Shown here in pieces: positions 9,729 through 22,372 of a stretch of DNA of 64,000 nt. Numbering within the stretch: the first letter of the stretch is position 1; each line of letters starts with the position of its first letter. The notes under the pieces were generated by a model that was given only the letters and a program-made list of their open reading frames with translations, was not told the DNA's origin and did not search any database. The position numbers and the translations under genes were made by a program. The DNA lies in assembly GCA_963576785.1 (NCBI GenBank), contig OY756143.1, positions 2,728,001-2,792,000 on the forward strand, read 5' to 3'. The DNA is from Chlorophyllum brunneum. Its lineage: Eukaryota > Basidiomycota > Agaricomycetes > Agaricales > Agaricaceae.

Positions 9729-10714
9729 TCACTTCGAGGGAGTATCGGCAGGCTGGAGGATATCGCGTGTCGACTGCCAGGCCAACCATATCATTACCAG
9801 CATACTCGAGGTCAATGAAAGACTGTCGTATATGAAACGTCCACAATGTGGTGAGTCTCGCCATGGTGTGTACAGGAGGAGTCCAAAGCTTACCTCTCAA
9901 CAACCGCGAGTGCTAACCATGCGTCAATAGAGGTCGATCTCTCTACAGGAGGTTGAACACTGACCAAATAGAGAGCGGATTTGACCGCAATACACGATGT
10001 TCGCGCAGCTTCCTTTGACTAGTAGCGAAGGGATTGCCGCATTTACAAGGCCCGATCCAACAATCCACAGGATCCAAGTGATAAACACCCATATCGCTTG
10101 AGAGCCAATGGAAGACACAGGATGTCTAGACCAGTTTGGATGAATAAAAAGAAACGAAAAAACACTCGCTGTCAAAGCCGTCCAGCAAGCCGTGAACCTA
10201 CATTTCCGTGAGTTCTTTAGTGGTAGGATGTACCGGATAACTCACAGTAAGAACCTTGCCCCTGTGCGGGTTGCAGTATTTGGATAGTTTTCAAGATAGT
10301 CGTATTCAAACAGGAGCCAGCTTGCGACAGCGATCTAGAAACCTTAGAAGAAGAAAATAAGGTTGACAGCGCTTGTACTAACTTCCGCCAGACTGGTGAG
10401 AACTAGGAAGATATAGAATGCTGGCAGTGATTGAGACAAGGCTAATAATGATGGTGATTGAACTCACGAGGCGCGAAGCGTTGGAGGTGATAACCAGACG
10501 CTTTGTTGATAGGTCTCGGATTTTGTAGAGAATAACGGTATGTCCAGGAAACTCCAGCCAAGAACATCAAAGCAAGCATGGGCACGGCACATGCTATGAT
10601 GCTGGTCAACGTAGTCGAAGTATATGAAGTACTGAAAGGGGGCGGTCCTGTCATCCCGACAGTAACATTCGCTCGAGATACGAGCTGAGCCAGTAAATGT
10701 CTGTTAGTTGGCAT
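9729..10714 (-). CDS. Four-helix MARVEL-like membrane protein
   Basis: Six exons (10468-10714, 10383-10420, 10246-10334, 9965-10197, 9894-9912, 9729-9822) sum to 720 nt, giving 239 residues. Four hydrophobic segments are visible: SIIACAVPMLALMFLAGVSW (about residues 35-55), FYIFLVLTSLAEIAVASWLL, AIWVFITWILWIVGSGLVNA, and SLTSSMLVMIWLAW near the C terminus. Helix 2 is followed by an acidic FEYDYLENYPN loop. The third helix is followed by CANIVYCGQIRSLF, the paired-Cys loop often seen in small basidiomycete MARVEL-type proteins. Exons of 38 and 19 nt join helices in frame. The expected location is the plasma membrane or a vesicle membrane; the function is unknown. The family call rests on topology and the Cys loop rather than on a strong signature. 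An alternative start lies at the second Met (MTGPPPF). Confidence 0.68.
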
Positions 10715-13700
10715 CGCCGTGGGTCTTTGCTGGGGGAGATGGCAAGTGAAAGAGTGGTTAGACTGTAACCTCGGAGTGCCGGGTGCATCTACTACCTCCC
10801 GTTTTCAACGTGTCTTCAGTGGACCCAATAAGATTTATTAACGCAAGGATGGTTTTGTTGTAGGAAGATCCGAGGGACTGCGCCGGTATACAAAGCAGGA
10901 TAGTTGCGTAAACCCGTTATGATGGTGAGTAATGGGTGATTTCGAATCCTTGTAAGGGTGCTGAAGGGCTGTGAACGGTGGGATTACATGAAATAATGAT
11001 CTTCAAAAGCAGAAAGGCATTGAAAATCACAGTTCGATGGTTAAATATATTGGCAAGCTGACGGATATCTCAAAGTCAACAAACACGCCGTGAAGAGTAT
11101 TTTGACAGAGATGCACGCGCCGTACATTCATTACAGGCATCCAGACAGCAAACCGCCAGGTGTTGCGGTCGAATCTCATCATGGGCCGGAGATGGGGTGG
11201 GGGGGTGAGGCGCGAAAATTCCCTCAGAACGGGTCAGGGTCAGAGAAGAGGTGGCATTGATGATTTGGCGCCCATATCAGTGTACTGAAGATTGCCTCTT
11301 TTCAGATGGTGACCCGTGCTCTAGATGAGCAGCAAGGGCTCAAATTTATAGTGGCAGCGATGAGTGTTGTTGGGAGGCAGATGAGATGGGGGTTGAGCAA
11401 TGAAGAACACAGCGTTTGGGTGAAGTCGGGGTGAGAGGGAGGGGCGACCATGATTCAAGGATTCGTAGTCTTCAGTTGGTTCAAAAGCGCAGAAAGCTTT
11501 CTATTCTCTTTGTTCTGTGGCGTCGTTATGGGGAGGTGAAAATCTTGGCCCAGTGTTCTTTGAAAAATATCAACGGCATTGTAACGAAGAGCGGAACGAG
11601 CCCTCTGGCCCTTCCCCCTGCTGGGCTCCTCGAGCTCTGGAGACGTGGCTACAACCCGGTAAATTTCCATCCACTCTATCCCCACCCTCCCAAACTGACG
11701 TGTCTGGTGTAACAATTACACTGATTACTCGTGCCTATTCACCAGACTTTTGCCTTCCGAACCACGAAAAGCAAATACGCGAAGTTAAAGCACCTTTGCA
11801 GGCACATGAACAAGCGGTATTCGGGATGCGTAGTATCAAGTGTGCATCCATCCCTTCGTGGCTCCCATCCGCCCAGCGGCACCAGCTAGGCTACGTACTC
11901 ATCCATCTCCTCGGATATCTTCCCCCCCCGAGTGATCCAAGGCATGACTCTCCCCGGAAGGACGATACCACAATACCAGGATTCGCATCAGATAAGTGGA
12001 AACAATAATTTTCGTCCTGAAAAGGATGTAACCGCTCCACGTTGGCCAAAGCGCGATTTTCTCCACGACGAACGCGTTATTCGCCATATAGCGTTCGCAC
12101 AACAAAGAGACCCTGCTCCTCAATATTGTGACCCGGTCCCGCCATAAGTTACACACACAAGTGTGGGGAAAAGCACGAAAGTTGTCGTCGAGAGATGAAA
12201 CTCAGGGTCGCGGGTTGGTACACGTGGATTGAAGCGCCCAACCAAATCTGCTTCAAGACGAACTTTTGGACGATCGATAAACACATGGATCCTCGGAACC
12301 ACTGAGAATCGTGTGTATAGCTACTTTTGTTGTCGGGAAGTCGTTGTGATGGATATCGTGCGGAAAGAAGAGTAGTAGTTGAGCAAAGTTGGTCGGCTGG
12401 TCCAGTTGACGGCGCAACACGAGCGCAAAGCAGGACATACTCTTTGACACATTTCCGTGGTCAAGCGAATCTCTACAACTTCAAGAGAATTCGTGGAAAC
12501 TCGTGTCTCCTGCGCTGGCTCGGAAAAAAAATATCGAAATGTAGTTTTGGCCCTCCCTGGTTGACTGGGTCTTCAAGCGCGAAGTACGGGCCCAATATAG
12601 TGTGTCGCATCGCCGCTCGACGCCATTGACATTCGAAGACCAGCGGAGGATTCCCCAGAATCTCGTTTTCCCCTTTAAAGCTTCAGTCCCCTGATGAGCT
12701 CCTACAACCACATCAGTTTAACACCGCGTGTTATGAAAACCTGCAGGCACTGTTAGAATTGCCACTCTAAACTGAGACCAACCCGCTTACTTTAAACTCC
12801 TCGTGGAAAGTAGTCGCTGCTGCTCCCTTCATAAATCCTCCAAACACATGGCTCCGTTGACACGCTATCTTCCGATTCGTTCCTTCCCCTCTATTAACCG
12901 CGAACACCATAATTTGGGCAGTAAATGAAACTACCACCCCACCGCAGCGCGAAAGCCCAAAAGGCTTTGGAATTTGTGCGTGGTTCGTACATTCGTCGAG
13001 TTGAGAAAGTCTGGATGCCTCAAACAACCCGGCCGAGATAAACCGATGACCGTCAGTTATTATCCCCAGTTCCATGCGCCGATCCGACCTCCCAGGACGG
13101 TACCAGTAGTATGCAGTCAGCGTGTACTGAACATGCGGGGTCTGAACATGCGGGGTTGTAGATCGAAAAGAAGCCTGGATCGAGGGATAGTGTGACACGA
13201 GGTGGTGGAACTGAGCAGCGCGTTCAAGCCAATAAGGTCCGATGAAGTGTGTATAGGAAACGGTGGGAGAAAGTGTCTCGGAAGCTTTTTCATAGATATG
13301 TTGTTATTGCGAGAATCTGGACATGCCCAGGATGTAGAAATCATCATTAGCGCCTCTTCTGGAAGTAAATCAGAGGAGACGGAGAGGTCTTGGTTTGAGC
13401 AACGCACCAGCGATTAGGCATCCAAAAGCTAATAAAATCCCACCACCGACCCCAAATCGACGACTTGCAGAGCGTCAAGACCGGGTAGAAGGAGTAGACG
13501 GTCTAGGCTCCCGCCCATGGTAAAATTCAGCTAAGAGCCCGCTAAAGGTCATGACACCTCAACAGACCCATTGGCGATGAGAAGAATAGAGCAAACATAC
13601 AGCGACCAGGACGAGAATGAAGTTTAGTGACAGTGCGAGGGGTTGAGGAGGGCGACTGGAAAAGAGCACGTGGAGGCGATATGAGAATGGAAATACCCAG

Positions 13701-13920
13701 AATAACGCTCATCATAAGTATAAAGACCACGAGAAATGCACGCAATCAAGACCCAGGTCAGAGGCACACAGAACAGACCATGAAAGAGAACCAAAAAAGT
13801 CTTTTACAGCACAGTATTCCGGGGCACAAAATTTCACATCAAAAGTTCGTACTTTACACGATCGCCCTACTGCTATACGAGCACTAGTAACCATATACAC
13901 AGACATAAGAAGATAGACGT
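10715..13920. other. Long interval without a convincing gene
   Basis: Several open frames of 60-160 codons occur on both strands, for example plus 11517-12008 and minus 12767-13198. None shows a splice-linked continuation or a motif I recognise. The minus-strand stretch from about 13290 down to 12780 is stop-free and mixed in composition, so a decayed or unusual gene there cannot be excluded. A hydrophobic N-terminal-like segment (FLVVFILMMSVILGISILIS) is encoded on the minus strand near 13690-13740 but could not be joined to anything. Confidence 0.35.
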
Positions 13921-15924
13921 TCAATTACCGATGACGTGAATCAAGTCGGTACGAGTGACGGAGTTCAACGACTTATCGAGCTTAGGGCGACTTTCGCCAG
14001 CAAGAAGCTTGAAGGGTGCACCCTTTACTTCGACGGCAAGAGACGTAAGTTTTCCTTCGCTCTGTACCGCTCCCTATCAGACTTGATTCGATTTGCCATA
14101 ACTATTACTCACCGACAAGACCCGGCAACTAAGCTTCCTCCTCTTCAAATACTCGGTGACCCGGGGCGGATCGAATGTGCCAATATCACGACCGATGTAA
14201 TAGTTCAGATGAACGAAACCCTCCGCAATATGGCTCTGGTTGGAAGCGCAATTGGCGCAAGTTTCGGAAGTAGTACCACGGAACGCATCGACGGTTCCAA
14301 TGATATTCTTGAGTGAGTAGCCCCCATCGTCATCGAAGTAGAAAACGACTGAGAAGCTGTCATTGAACTCGTAGTACCTGAAGGTCGTGTGGATGGTCCA
14401 GTCGAACAGTTGGATCCTACTTCCATGATCGCTCGTCGCGCATTGGAAAGACGACAAAAGGCAGAGAGCAGGGTTACTGAGGCGAGAAGTCACAAATCCG
14501 TAGCGCTTGCGGACAAGGTCATTGATATACTTCCTCTTCACCTCCTTGGACGCTCCTTTCACGCCATCAAAATCCGGATACGAGTACCCAAGCTTCTCGA
14601 ACTCCTCAAGATCATCCGACTGCCATGGGTCCTGGGAAGAGGTATAGAATGGTTCGAGGGCTAGAGTAGAATAGAAACTCAGAAAATGAATCCATCCTAG
14701 ATTCAGTCAAACCTACGGGTATTCTCGGTCAACACCTGGCCAGGAAGAAGACCCATAGTTCCCTCCCTGTTCATTCCTTCACTGACCCAGACGTCATAAT
14801 TCATGGCTTGCCAAAGGGCAAGGAGACGATCGACGTTGGCGTGATGCATCCAGAAGATTGGATCGAAAGCTATTGAACAAAAATGAGAAAAATACGTAAC
14901 GACCCAACCCGAATTCAAGGGAAGAAGGCACCTACCAGCGTGGGGAACAGAGCCCATATGACCGGGGACTGAGGGGTTCAAGGTCGGATCTCTTCCGACC
15001 AAAAAGTGGACGGTGTTATGAACCATTTCCAGGCTATTAGCGTGCGCGCCAACAGTCGCTCCGTGGTTGCTGAAAAGCTCCCAAGTATAGTTCTTCGTCA
15101 ACATGTTGAAAGTCCATTCACGCAGCCCGGGTGCGCTCGCTTTGATACCTCTGCCAAAGAATGTAAGAATCATATCTACAACATATAAAACCTCTCACTC
15201 GATCATGCCAGATATATTCTCCTGCTTTTGGACATTAGGATACCGCATGGTGGTTTGCCATTTCGCAAAGTCGCCTTCGAAGGTAGGCTCGACGGGGTGG
15301 AATTTATAGTGAAGAATAGGGTTGTCAACCGTTATCTTCGTGCCATTGTAATCAGTAATCTGGACCTGCGCATCCTTGATGACTTTGTCCGGAAGGCCAA
15401 AGTAGTTGGGATCAGTATGGCTGACGTAGATCCTTTGCCGCCTGAATCCATTCGGCCTTGTTGGAGGTGGTAAACTTCTGCGCTTCGCCTTGAGCAGCTT
15501 CCCAGAGTATTTGCTATTGAGAAGTCATCTGTCAGTACATACCCTTACCCAGCAACAAACTGCGCCTCACCTCCCAGATCGACTCATATGTCCGGTGCCA
15601 GGTAGGGAAGAGCACAGTTCCATGAGTGCAGTAATCCGCTTTGAAGAGGTGAAGCTGTGGCGTAGTCTTCGCCCACTCGGTGAAAGGAAGTCCGTGGATT
15701 CCGCCAAGCTGGAAAAACGAGGAATAATCCCCCTGGTTGCGGTTTTGGAGGACCTCTATACACACATTAGATCTAGGAATGTAAACGAAGCGAGCATACT
15801 CACGGAGAGCAAGGACATAGAGTGTGAAGAATTTTTCGTTCTGCACAAAATCGAGAATATTGAGACGGTTTTTAACCCCGCCAGGTATCCCAACCAGAGG
15901 GATAGTAGATACAACACCAGACAT
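13921..15924 (-). pseudogene. Tyrosinase TyrA, catalytic domain interrupted
   Basis: This is a fungal latent-type tyrosinase (copper monooxygenase, phenol to quinone) on the minus strand, from MSGVVSTIPLVGIPGG at 15924 to TGA at 13921. The copper A site is complete: HGLPFTEW, the Cys-His thioether motif YCTHG, and WHRTY. Copper B is complete: HANSLEMVHNTVH and FWMHHANVDR. The C-terminal domain includes [22 protein letters not shown], a CANC motif and a final exon ending in HVIGN. The expected tryptophan-rich segment after AKDLRQPY is missing. At about 15408-15420 the frame runs straight into TGA, and the downstream exon (DPNYFGLPDKVIKD) is in another frame. This looks like a small out-of-frame deletion of roughly 20-35 bp. 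I found no splice that repairs it, so I call it a recent pseudogene. A sequencing error is the alternative. Confidence 0.75.
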
Positions 15925-17832
15925 GGTGGAAAGAGGACTCAGATCCTAAAGAGCTCAAAGGAAGGGGTCGTCTCTTAAATACTCGAGGAAACACAGCATA
16001 AGCATGGGGTACGTGAGTTTGGTGATAATACCGAATATCGATTGGTCCTTGAAAGAATTACAACGGATGGTGGATGCAGCTTCCATGATTGCAGTCAATC
16101 AAGTCCTCCATCGCTTGATGGCCCCTATTTCGATGGCCCGTCGATATTCTCTGTCGCTATCTATGTGACGTACCATCGGAAATCCTGTAGAAATCCAAGA
16201 ACCGACCTGGGCGATTCTTTGTACAGCAGACTTACGACTATCAAGATATCGGTGATGTAAATTACCGACCCCAATCTAGACCACCCAGGTCCTACATCAC
16301 TCTGGGGACCAAGAAGGTAGAGCAACCATAGCTAACCAATAACATAAAGGCCTTCGAGGAGAACTATTGTTAGTTCAACCATGTTGAAGCATCTGACCTT
16401 CGCCACCGTCCAGAAGTACCGTGGAATATCTCCTCGTTCCCGCAGTGGCGCGGCAGGAAGGGGCGGAAGACTTAGAGACAACCGATGATCATTAACAAGG
16501 TCCAGTCACGGTCCCAACCTTGTCAGGGAGGAAGAAGGTTAGCTAAATCAACTCTTGCGCTCTCGAATGAAAAGGTGAAGCAACACGGTGATGAGGAGAC
16601 CTGTGGTGGGTTGATGAGTGATATTTTTAATTTAGACCTTCAGCAACTTGATCCCGGTAGATTCCGGGTCACTAGGAACCCCCAACCTCCATCTCGTGGT
16701 ACAAGCCGTGGGTCAATTCAGTCTTCGTGGACGTATTATTCAGATGCTGTTTCAATTCCAGGGCAGCCTGAAGCTTGAGGAAAACATGCCAGAGCGACTC
16801 AGGATGCAAGCACTCGAGCTTCGATAAGGTCCGATGAAGTATCTCACCAACCTTCAAAGCTCCATGATGAATGGAACCCGACTACGGCTATCGGAGAGAA
16901 AGTGACATATACTTTCCCGCCTTGAGGACAGGACGTGAGGGAGAGTACGTCGAGAGATTTGATTGTCAGCTGCATGGACCCAGCATAACGAGTGACCTGT
17001 CCCGTCGCAAAAGACTGGGAGATGATCGACCTCTCGTACTGATCAATGTCCACACGCAGGCACATGAGCGATATACCTTAAAATGGCATAGAAGATATCC
17101 ACTTACCCGCAGTGGTCTCTCCCTGAGCCAAAATCATTGGCAGAGAAGTTTTGTTTCCCAGTTCAACGGTTTCGGGATGTAATGGCTGGGGATCCAACCA
17201 ATGACAAGCGTGTTACCGTTAGGAACGATATCGCTGACCATATTCCTACGGGTGCTTCGTATCGATGTAGGGAAACAAAATCATAATCCTAAGTGAAAGT
17301 TGGGAAGCGCCACGGCGCTCGATGGTCGACCCTTCAATCGTGTTGGGGTATTCTGGAGACTCTGGGTGCTGTCTTCGCGTCACTGGGTAGTCCCCAGGCA
17401 AAGGAAGTTACGTCGCGGTGTAGACTTTACAAAGCCGAAGCGCCACACATAGCAACGCGGTCAGGGAATCTCAGATAACGAGGGAGGAGTAATGACTCAG
17501 TACCCTCGTACGTGGTCTTCGCAGAATGACGATGATGGTTATGCGGGAGCCATCCGGATAAGATACGTCCGATTGAGCTCTTGAGCTTCACCCAACGACC
17601 GAGGACTATGCCATTCGTTTATCGGATAACAAGCCAACTTACAGGTTCTCCTGAGCAGAAACTTCTCTCAGGAATTCCTGCCGATGTGCCAGCTGCCACC
17701 AGGGGCAAAGCGCGGTTGTGTCAGCTGAGAATCTGGATATGCTGGTATATAAAAGCGAGCTGCTCATGCACTTGTCATACTGGTGAGACCCCCTGACCGT
17801 ATAGTTCATTCCTCTTCTAAAGTGTCCCGACT
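15925..17832. other. Intergenic, no gene seen
   Basis: This 1.9-kb interval holds only short unlinked open frames. The TyrA side has a TATTTAA-like element on the minus strand near 15977-15983. The right-hand end is the promoter of the beta-trefoil-like gene. Confidence 0.4.
17746..17754 (+). promoter_or_regulatory. TATA box of the beta-trefoil-like gene
   Basis: TATATAAAA lies 79 bp upstream of the ATG at 17833, matching the spacing of the TyrB TATA box. Confidence 0.55.
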
Positions 17833-18551
17833 ATGGCTACAAAGGTGACTTGGTCTGATGCAAATTGGCGCGAGGCCTTGTTACTTATTTCTTTAGATTC
17901 CTGTTGGTCTTCCGGGGACGAGAATTCTCAATGCTCAGAGCTGGGCCAACAATTATGGCGCCGGTTTGACAGAAACTCCTTCTACTGTCATCATCTTCGG
18001 TCAAGCCACACCCGTCGGTAATGCCGACAGGGTGCGTTCGTCTCTGGATTAGTTCTAATTACCAATAACAACCTTGAATCATATTTTAGTGGGTTATAGA
18101 GAACTATCAAGACGGTTACAAGGTCTTGAACATGGGAAGCAATAATTGGGCCTCCAGCTCGGGAAACCAGGTCGTATGTACAGCAAATTTCATTGATTTG
18201 TGATGGGTAGAGGCTAATGGGATCGTTACCCACTCAGCTTGGAACCCCTGACTTCGATGGCGAGACCTGTAAATGGTGGATTGAATATACTGGCAACGGG
18301 GAAGAATTCTGGGTACATGGGTTTTTCACCGCGATTTGTGCGCGGTTGCTGATGGATTTTGTTCTAGATCCGGGTTCCCGGTGATGGAGAAGCTTGGACC
18401 GTCAGGCCCGGGTCGGCTGGCGCGCAGAGCACTGTAGGCTTTTCCTCATCAATACTGTTCTTCGCATGCTAATCCCGTCATCCAGGTTTTCCTCGATGCT
18501 TTTGCGCAGACGAATGTGAACCAGCGCTTTACGTTTGTAGTGCCTACTTGA
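17833..18551 (+). CDS. Small cytosolic beta-trefoil-like protein (lectin or protease-inhibitor type)
   Basis: Six exons give 144 residues. The introns fall after MATK, NADR, SGNQ, EEFW and AQST, are all GT-AG, and all sit between codons (phase 0). The protein begins MATKIPVGLPGTRILNAQSW and ends QRFTFVVPT. It has one cysteine, no signal peptide and no membrane segment. Regularly spaced aromatic strands (WVIENYQDGYKVLNM, CKWWIEYTGNGEEFWIRVPG, AWTVRPG) and a total near 150 residues resemble small mushroom beta-trefoils such as mycocypin-type inhibitors or ricin-B-like lectins. No sugar-binding QxW repeat is present, so the specific family is uncertain. A strong TATA box upstream suggests a highly expressed, perhaps fruit-body, protein. 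A misleading unspliced reading through intron 1 exists (17833-18021) and was not used. Confidence 0.62.
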
Positions 18552-20014
18552 TGTACAGACGATCTGAAGAGCTCGAGAATAAGTTTCTGGACTATATATA
18601 TCAAGCAATAAAATGTATATGGGCGCGCGGGCATCCAGCTCGAAATTTAGATCCGATTTTATATCTCACGCACAATCGTCGCATAGAATAATCCTTCTGT
18701 TCAAATGGCGATTATCCGTGAACTCATCCATGTGCGTCCGGAGTTGCGGGGAATCGATGAGCGGATTGGGACCTGACAGTACTGTTACGTAAGCCTGTCT
18801 CAGTTAGTGGCTGTGTCAAGATTTGTCAGGACGGTCTTGAACAAACACGTTGACCTTGTGTGCTTCATCCCTTCCTGACTGCGGTCAGGTCCTAACACAA
18901 CCTATCTTTTCTGTCCCGTCTTCATATCTCTTTGCCATGATAGGCCATGCCAGCAATCAACTCGCGCATCTGTGTCAAATGGGGTCATGCGGATACCAGG
19001 TCCGGTTCAGATGTTCTGTAACGTGGCGTCTAAAAACGCGTGTCTCGTTCATGTCCCGCCCATCCCCGCAGTCCATCAAAAGTGGGTGTGGACATAATAA
19101 ACCCAGTCAGCTGTTGTCCGTCACCTTGCACAAGACTGTGGTATATTCTCAGGCATTAATGCGGTGCCCCTTGGCCGCCTGCTTTTCCCTATAATTTTGT
19201 TATCTTTTCTAATCCTTGCAACACCATCCATCAATCGAACCAGATAGGAGTGTCTTTTCCAACAGGAATTCTATTAACTCTTGCCAAAGTACGCGGGGGG
19301 AATTACAATCATCTTAATATCAGCACCCCGATAGTCTATTGCGGCTTCGCGAAGAATGTCTGCTTCCTGGTCCATTGTCATTTTTCAGTTTTCAGCTGAT
19401 CGAGTCCGTGTTCGCCTTGGCTTCGTTGGGTGTGGTGAGGTTGACCGAAGTTCCTCTGTCCCTCATTGTCCATCATTCCAGACAGTACCATCTGTAAATT
19501 GACGTCATCGGCAATCAGGGTGTCGGATGGCATGGACCTCTTCGGACGGTGAGTCGTTTGTGCGAGTCGAGAAGCATGACTCATCCCTTCTAATAGGTCT
19601 GTGTGGTTGGAGGCGGTGTCGAAGCCAACAAGATTCATGTGTTCGCACTTGTCGCTGCCTTAACCAACGTGATCTTCAGACGGGGCAACACTGGACCCGT
19701 TTGTGAGGTTCAAAAGTGCAGTCTCCCTGTGCTCTTGGCGTATTGATTGGTATGTGGAATTGATCAATTGTATAAACCTTTGTGTCAAATGACTGATGTT
19801 GCCCCCAGCGCCGCCTCTCAATGTCCAATGATGCCGGAATAGAAGTGCCACTTGCATCAGTGAAAGTACGCAAAGGACCATCCGGGGGAAGACTTGTGGA
19901 CATCCGTTTCTGCTCATCCTGCCTTTTCCGGGGGTATAAAAGGCGGGTATAACTAGTGCTTCACCTTAGGCTTCCAAGCTCTTATCCTCATCTCCTCCCA
20001 AATTAGCTGTCGCA
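18552..20014. other. Intergenic, no gene seen
   Basis: About 1.46 kb between the beta-trefoil-like gene and TyrB. Short frames occur on both strands (for example minus 19378-19638), but none joins to another exon or shows a motif. The last 80 bp are the TyrB promoter. Confidence 0.4.
19935..19941 (+). promoter_or_regulatory. TATA box of TyrB
   Basis: TATAAAA in a GC-rich setting, 74 bp before the TyrB ATG. Equivalent boxes precede TyrC, TyrD, TyrE and TyrF at 71-83 bp. Confidence 0.6.
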
Positions 20015-22024
20015 ATGTCGCTCATAGCTACCGTTGGCCCTACTGGTGGGGTCAAAGCTCGCCTCAATATCGTTGATTTTGTTCAGGACGAAAAGTTCTT
20101 TACACTTTATGTCCGCGCTCTCGGTAGGCTGATCAATCTATCTTCTGCTCAAAGACTGATATTTGGTTTTCTGCGTATATCCAGAGCTTATACAAGCCCG
20201 AGAACAGCACGATTATGCGTCTTTCTTCCAACTTGCTGGCATCCATGGTCTACCCTTCACCGAATGGGCCAAGGAAAAACCTTCAGTGAATCCATACCAG
20301 GCGGGCTATTGTACTCATGGTCAAGTCCTGTTCCCGACTTGGCACAGAACTTACGTCTCCATCTATGAGGTATGACCATCCATTCCGAGGTGAGCGGTTC
20401 ATGGCTGATCTCGTGATCTCCAACAGCAAATTCTCCAGGGAGCTGCTGTTGAGGTCTCCGGGAGGTTCACCGTCAACCAGGCGGGGTGGGCTCAAGCTGC
20501 CCAGGATCTGCGGCAGCCATTCTGGGACTGGGGATTCCAACTGGTACCTCCTGATGAAATCGTCCGGAAGGAGGAAGTCGAGATCGTTGGTTACAACGGA
20601 AAGAAAATCTCTGTCAAGAACCCCATTCTCCGCTATCGCTTCCACCCAATCGACCCCTCATTTAGGCCATACGGTGACTTTGCCACTTGGCAGTCAACCG
20701 TTCGAAACCCCGATCGTAATAAGAGAGAGAATATCCCAGGATTGATAAGGTAAATGAAGCACGACCTTACCAAGCACGTAATCTCATGTCGTACTTCACG
20801 GACAGAAAAATGGGAATCGAAGCTGGCCAAGTTCGCGAAAAGACCTACAATATGTTGAAGTTCAATGAGACATGGGAGTTATTCAGTAACCACGGGATAG
20901 GCGACGATCAACATGCAAACAGTTTGGAGTCGGTGCACGATGACATTCACGTTATCGTTGGGTATGGCCAGATTCAAGGGCATATGACCAATCCTTTCTT
21001 CGCTGGTAGGTATTCGTTCATCGTTACTGTGTCGTTTTACTGAAAATCTACCATTTATAAGCTTTTGATCCGATTTTCTGGTTGCACCATACTAACGTCG
21101 ACCGCTTGCTGTCTCTCTGGCAAGCTATGAACCCCGACATTTGGGTTAGTCCGGGACGCAACCGAGATGGCACGATGGGCATCGCGCCCAACGCCAGTAT
21201 TAATAAGGACACTGGTGCGTAAATCTGGACCTTTCAGCACACGACATATTTTCTGATATATCATTCCGTAGCTCTCGAACCCTTTTACCAGACTAGGGAG
21301 AAGGCTTGGACCTCCGTTCCTCTCACCGACATTGCCGAGCTCGGTTACTCCTACCCCGACTTTGACGGGTTGGTTGGAGGATCGAAGGACCTTGTTCGCG
21401 ATGCTATCGATGACCTCGTGGATAGGCGTTACGGCAACAGACCATCGAGTGGCGTTCGAAACGCTTCCCTTGACCTTCTCTCAGACTTCAAGGGTGTTAC
21501 AAGGGAACACGACAAGGACCTCAAGATGTACGACTGGACGATCCACGTCACGTTCAAGAAGTTTGAATTAAAAGACAGCTTTAGCCTCCTTTTCTACTAC
21601 GGTAGTGATGACGGAAGTTACGACAAGAAAGAGTGTTTCGTTGGGTCTGTTAATGCCTTCCGCGGCAGCACTCCCGAGACTTGTGCCAACTGCAGAGATA
21701 ATGAGAATCTTGTCCAAGAGGCGTTCATTCACTTGAACCATTATCTCGGCCGCGACCTTCAGTCCTTCGATCCAACGGATGTTCACAAATTCCTGCAGGA
21801 GAAGAAGCTGTCGTACAAGCTTTTTAGTGTGCGTGTCACCTTGAATACTCATTGGACTCACTTGACCAAAATTCATACAGGATGAAGGCAAACCCTTGAC
21901 TTCTCTCGTTGTCAAAGTTGAGGGGCGTCCCTTACACCTTCCCCCTGGAGAAAACCGTCCCAAATATGACAAGAACCAACCTCTCGTCGTGTTTGATGAT
22001 GTTATCGTAAACGCTAGTACTTGA
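20015..22024 (+). CDS. Tyrosinase TyrB (polyphenol oxidase, latent form)
   Basis: Seven exons give about 560 residues, the usual size of Agaricus-type polyphenol oxidases. The enzyme hydroxylates monophenols and oxidises diphenols to quinones using a two-copper centre. Copper A ligands are about His57 (HGLPFTEW), His81 in YCTHG (its Cys two residues earlier forms the thioether bond in this family) and His90 (WHRTY). Copper B ligands are about His250 and His254 ([13 protein letters not shown]) and His283 ([10 protein letters not shown]). The LRQPFWDWG segment damaged in TyrA is intact here. GYSYPDFD marks the end of the catalytic domain. The C-terminal lid domain carries [31 protein letters not shown] and [16 protein letters not shown], and ends NAST. 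No signal peptide is present, so it is cytosolic and probably activated by proteolysis. It lies tail to tail with TyrC, 348 bp apart. Its 3' part is copied at 30568. Confidence 0.93.
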
Positions 22025-22372
22025 GACCTTATACATTGTATGATATATAGTGCACCAGTGTGAGTCTCATATATCCCGCAGATCCCGTCGAGAACAATAC
22101 GCTGTACTAGCTGTACCTTGAGTCGCGGTCGTAGTATGGTTGCCCGTGAAGCTTTGAAGCTTTGAAGGCGCAGAACATGAACGATCACTGTACTAACAGT
22201 ACTTTTGCTGGAATACATACCAACTCCCTGCTTTAGTTGATTCGAAATGCAGCTGGACGTGATAGGAATTCAATCGATTCTGGGCTTCAGCTATTGGTAC
22301 ATTCAATATTTACGTCCTTCGGTACTTTACACGACGGTTTGAAACCAAGCGGTAGGAACAGCGTAACAAACT
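22025..22372. other. Intergenic between TyrB and TyrC 3' ends
   Basis: This 348-bp convergent interval contains the 3' untranslated regions of both tyrosinases. It is duplicated at 30900-31277. No gene is present. Confidence 0.6.

Noticed and set aside
11517..12008. 163-codon plus-strand frame
   Set aside because: Overlaps other frames of similar length, no motif, no promoter or splice support.
12767..13198. 143-codon minus-strand frame with a mixed, coding-like composition
   Set aside because: No recognisable domain and no convincing exon on either side. Left as part of the unassigned interval.
17833..18021. 62-codon unspliced reading of the beta-trefoil gene
   Set aside because: Reads through a clear 52-nt GT-AG intron after MATK. 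The spliced frame gives a complete trefoil-sized protein.
19378..19680. Plus-strand fragment VCVVGGGVEANKIHVFALVA, considered as a leuA-type dimerisation remnant
   Set aside because: Similarity too weak and too short; no flanking synthase sequence.
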